Assembly: GCA_025201365.1 (NCBI GenBank)
Contig: JAIXMF010000001.1
Span: forward strand, 1,922,001 to 1,986,000
Direction of reading: 5' to 3'
DNA length: 64,000 bases
DNA from: Syncephalis plumigaleata
Taxonomy: Eukaryota > Zoopagomycota > Zoopagomycetes > Zoopagales > Piptocephalidaceae
Shown here: one piece after another, positions 61,014-64,000 of the stretch
Layout: every line of letters begins with the position of its first letter
How positions within the stretch are numbered: the first letter of the stretch is position 1
Notes under the pieces: model-generated
Told to the model about the DNA's origin: nothing
The model's database searches: none
Seen by the model: only the letters and a program-made list of their open reading frames with translations
Program-made: the position numbers and the translations under genes

Positions 61014-63372
61014 ATGCATACACCTATTGCCGTTGAATCAGTCCAGGATCCCACAACATTAGTGGAAGGATTCGAGCGACTCGACAACAATGCCGCTGTA
61101 CTTACAGCACCATGTGCCTATGAAATCGAACCAGTTGGTACTACCTTCTTGCAAATGTTGCAAAGACGTGCATTTGGTATGGCACTCGAGGAGGCTCTAC
61201 TTCAAGTGGCCGATCAAGACACGTTGAACGACGACGCCAACGAGGATATCGATGAAGTCGATGCATCTCTCTCGGATGACGACGAGGTTACACCCGACTT
61301 GATGAAACTCGATTTGTCCGAGTGGAAGAAACACGACCATTATGCCATTATTGGTCTACGCAAGCAACGATCGCATGCCACGGAGGCGCAGCTACGTAAT
61401 GCGTATCGTCGTCGTGTACTCAAGTATCATCCGGATAAAAAGGCGCAAAGTAACACTCAATCCAAGAAGGGTAGCAAGAGTTCGAAGGAGGATGACCATT
61501 TCTTCAAATGTGTACAGAAATCCTACGAATTATTATCGGATCCAGTACGTCGTCGTCAGTATGACTCGGTTGACGCGGCCTATTCCGATGAGATTCCCGA
61601 GAAGAGCGACAAGACCAACTTCTATCAATTGTAGGACCGGTATTCGAACGTGAAGCGCGTTCTCCAAAATACTCCCCGTGCCAAAGCTTGGCAATGCGGA
61701 TAGTACGCAGAAGGAAGTGGAAGCTTTCTACGCCTTTGGTATAGTTTCGATTCATGGCGATCATTCGAATTCCTAGACAAGGAGGACGTTGAATCGGCCG
61801 AGAATCGTGACGAGAAACGATGGCTAGACCGACAGAATCGTGAAGAGCGCACCAAGTTGAAACGAGAAGATACGGCACGCGTTCGTCGCTTAGTGGATCA
61901 AGCGTTCAAGAAGGATCCTCGTATTAAGAATTCAAAGAGGCGAAGAAGCAAGAGCAGGAGGCCAAGAAGAACGCTAAAGAGGCAGCTGTCCGTGAAGCGA
62001 AGGAAGCCGAAGAGCAAGCACGTGAAGCAGAACGATTGGCCAAGGAGCGTGCGGAGGCCGATGAGAAGGAGCGTTTAGTGCAGCAGAAGAAGCAACGTGA
62101 AGCGTTGAAAAACAAACTACGTAAGGGACGTAAGGCAGTGCGTACACTATTAAAGGTAAGCTTATTGTTGTAATAAAAGAGAGAGCATGTATATACTAAC
62201 ATGCTTTATTATTAGGACGACCATTTGGTATTGCCATGCTTAATGGTGAAACAATGTCGGAAACGGCCGTTGCACTACGAGATGTACAACTGGATACGGT
62301 CATCGAGAAACTAGATGTAGATGCATTGATGGCATTAAAGAGTCGACTAGAGAGTGAGACAACAGATACAGCATTGTCGCAGCAAGTCATTGAAGAACTA
62401 GTAAGTGATAGTAGTGATTATTGACTATATGCTATCTATTACTAATTTATTATTATGTAGGCTTGTCAATTTGTAGCTAATAATGAACTAACGGCGGAAT
62501 CCGTTAATCTTCTCGTTTCACGTAAGTATATCTACATGTATGCATGTATATATATATACTGTGATGACTAACATGTTACATTATGAATAGCTGAAGTACT
62601 TAGTGGTCAACAACCAAAACATCCTCTGTTAATGTGTCACCTAAGAAGAGGAAACAAAAACGACGACCACGACAACAGCTGAATCTACAAAGAAATCCAC
62701 TGAATGGTCGACCGAGGAGATTGCCATTCTTATCAAGGCTGTCAATAAGTTCCCCGGTGGTACACGTAAACGGTAATTATTACACATTATTATGAGTATC
62801 ATACATGAATACTTACTGTTATTTGTGGTTATTACTAGTTGGGAGACCATTAGTGACTATGTTGCATTGCATAGTGGACAAGCAGCTCGTAGTAATGAGG
62901 AACTAATTGCTAAATCAAAGGAATTACAGAAAGGTAAGTATAGTCAAGTAATAGTTAAAGTATTGAACAATTCATTGATTGATTTATCTGTTTATTATAG
63001 GTGCTAATGTACTACAAAACGATGCTATTCAAAAGTTACAACATATAAAGAAACACACGGACACACGTATTAATGATGAGCCATCACAACGTTACGAAGA
63101 TACTGCTTCTGATGCAGCAACAGCAACATCGGCCACTACTGCTGATACTGCTACTGATGCTGTTGCACCTGCAGAACAATCGCAGTCACTTGGTCACCCG
63201 AGGAACAACAAAGTTAGAGGCTGCCCTTAAGAAATATCCAGCTAGCTGGAAAGGTGAAGGAGATCGTTGGGATATGATTACAGCGGAAGTAACCGGACGT
63301 ACAAAGCGTGAGATCAAACTACGCGTCAAGTTCTTGATGGATCAGATTAAGGCCAAGAAAGCTGCACAATAA
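61014..63372 (+). CDS. ZUO1: zuotin/DNAJC2 ribosome-associated J protein, many single-base frame breaks
   Basis: Zuotin with Ssz1 forms the ribosome-associated complex that stimulates Hsp70 at the polypeptide exit. Seen in order: a zuotin N terminus; a J domain (DHYAIIGLRKQRSHATEAQL, HPD in LKYHPDKKAQ, SYELLSDPVRRRQYDS); a zuotin homology segment (SFDSWRSFEFLDKEDVESAE, RWLDRQNREERTKLKREDTA); a charged Glu/Lys/Ala helix; then two SANT/Myb domains (WSTEEIAILIKAVNKFPGGT and LEAALKKYPASWKGEGDRWD), the DNAJC2 form with SANT domains. About nine breaks (near 61635, 61672, 61736, 61930, 62225, 62622, 62655, 63187 and 63211) each look like one missing base. Conserved residues continue across all of them. 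This density is higher than elsewhere in the window. Either local sequence quality is poor or this copy is decaying. At least five introns. Confidence 0.82.
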
Positions 63373-63413
63373 ATAAAGAATAATGCAGGATTTAATAGAA
63401 TAATGGTATAGAT

Positions 63414-64000
63414 CTATGATGTAGCAGTGGTAGTAGTCGATTTCTTTTGTTTCTTTCGTTTCTTCTGGCCTAGATAAAAGTTGAGCATATCATGACTATT
63501 ACTGGGCATGACACGTTTGTTATTGTTGTTACTATGATTATTGTTACTCATATGCTTTGTTGTATTTGAAGTGCCTCTTTGCTCTTCCTCTTCATCTTCA
63601 CTATCATTATTATTGCTGTTATTAGTAGATGCACGCTTACTATTGTTGGTGGATCCGTTATTCGTCGTATTTGTTGAACGTTGATTTCCCGTCAATTTAC
63701 GTCGTAATTTATCCTCTGATAGCATGCCTTTACCATTAGATGTATTAATCGATTGAATAGCCTGTCGATGTGGTAGATATTTGGCACCTAATCCCAATCT
63801 ATAATTTATACATTTGCTTATTATTAGTATTCGATTAATTGTACGTGTAGTATTATCATGATGATGATACTTGCCTAGGTGGTCGTGCAGTCATACCACC
63901 AATTGTTATTTGCTCCTGCTTATTACTTTTGCTATTATTGTTACTCTTGATGGATTGAGTGGTGATAGTGGTAGTCGTCGTCGTGGTTTCTTTATCGTCG
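63414..64000 (-). CDS. conserved nuclear-type protein of unknown function, 5' partial
   Basis: Two exons are visible: 64000-63875 and 63798-63414, joined across an intron with a GCAAGT donor. The junction region reads ITIGGMTARPPRLGLGAKYL followed by PHRQAIQS, a motif-like block rather than low complexity. The rest is Asn/Ser/Thr-rich with an acidic patch (DSEDEEEEQRG) and a basic end (GQKKRKKQKK) that looks like a nuclear or nucleolar signal. RPPRLGLGA resembles the short conserved core of small fungal proteins of unknown function, but I cannot name the family. The start lies outside the window. Confidence 0.6.

Noticed and set aside
4780-63211. Programmed -1 ribosomal frameshifting as the cause of the breaks
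   Set aside because: No shared X-XXY-YYZ slippery site or downstream pseudoknot is visible, and nine sites in one gene would be without precedent. Sequence error explains it more simply.
1-64000. CRISPR arrays, rRNA genes or bacterial operons
   Set aside because: None seen. Short tandem repeats are microsatellites without spacer structure, and gene structure is eukaryotic throughout.

Overview
This window reads as compact, intron-rich nuclear DNA of an early-diverging (non-Dikarya) fungus. Fungal signs are a Zap1-type zinc-finger factor, proteinase K-type subtilases, a Nam9-type mitochondrial S4 protein and zuotin. Two features are not expected in Dikarya: a full selenocysteine tRNA and a ROD/KNTC1 kinetochore protein. 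Introns are mostly 50-90 bases with GTAAGT donors, and a visible minority use GCAAGT. I could run no database search, so the placement (perhaps Zoopagomycota or a relative) is inference.

Layout. 1-3131: SUMO E1 subunit UBA2 running in frame into tRNA pseudouridine-55 synthase PUS4. 3202-14055: two F-box proteins, a short-chain dehydrogenase, a secreted orphan, tRNA-Sec (9380-9466), an alpha/beta hydrolase and an orphan multi-pass membrane protein. 15223-22021: a secreted trefoil-like protein, the Zap1-like factor and an uncertain membrane-anchored gene. 23133-30382: a cytochrome P450 and a RhoGEF. 30653-34699: two divergent secreted subtilases. 35550-40347: a TALE homeodomain gene, a 5'-truncated LINE with target-site duplications, and an SVIP-like p97 adaptor. 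40491-44913: a repeat island with a large degenerate inverted-repeat structure and a nested second LINE fragment. 45039-50010: an intronless GH8 glycosidase and a lumenal-domain seven-helix protein. 50268-59541: KNTC1/ROD. 59626-64000: mitochondrial uS4m, zuotin and the 3' part of an unrecognised conserved gene.

The genes do not form one pathway. They are housekeeping functions (SUMO conjugation, tRNA modification, mitochondrial and cytosolic translation, spindle checkpoint, Rho signalling) mixed with secreted hydrolases and lectin-like proteins that suit a mycoparasitic, animal-associated or saprotrophic fungus.

The most notable observations are the tRNA-Sec, which implies selenoprotein synthesis in this organism; the UBA2-PUS4 continuous reading frame; and ROD. 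In six genes the frame breaks by what is each time one missing base (15 of 15 in the same direction). These include zuotin and mitochondrial S4, which are normally essential. I read most of these breaks as sequence errors rather than decay.
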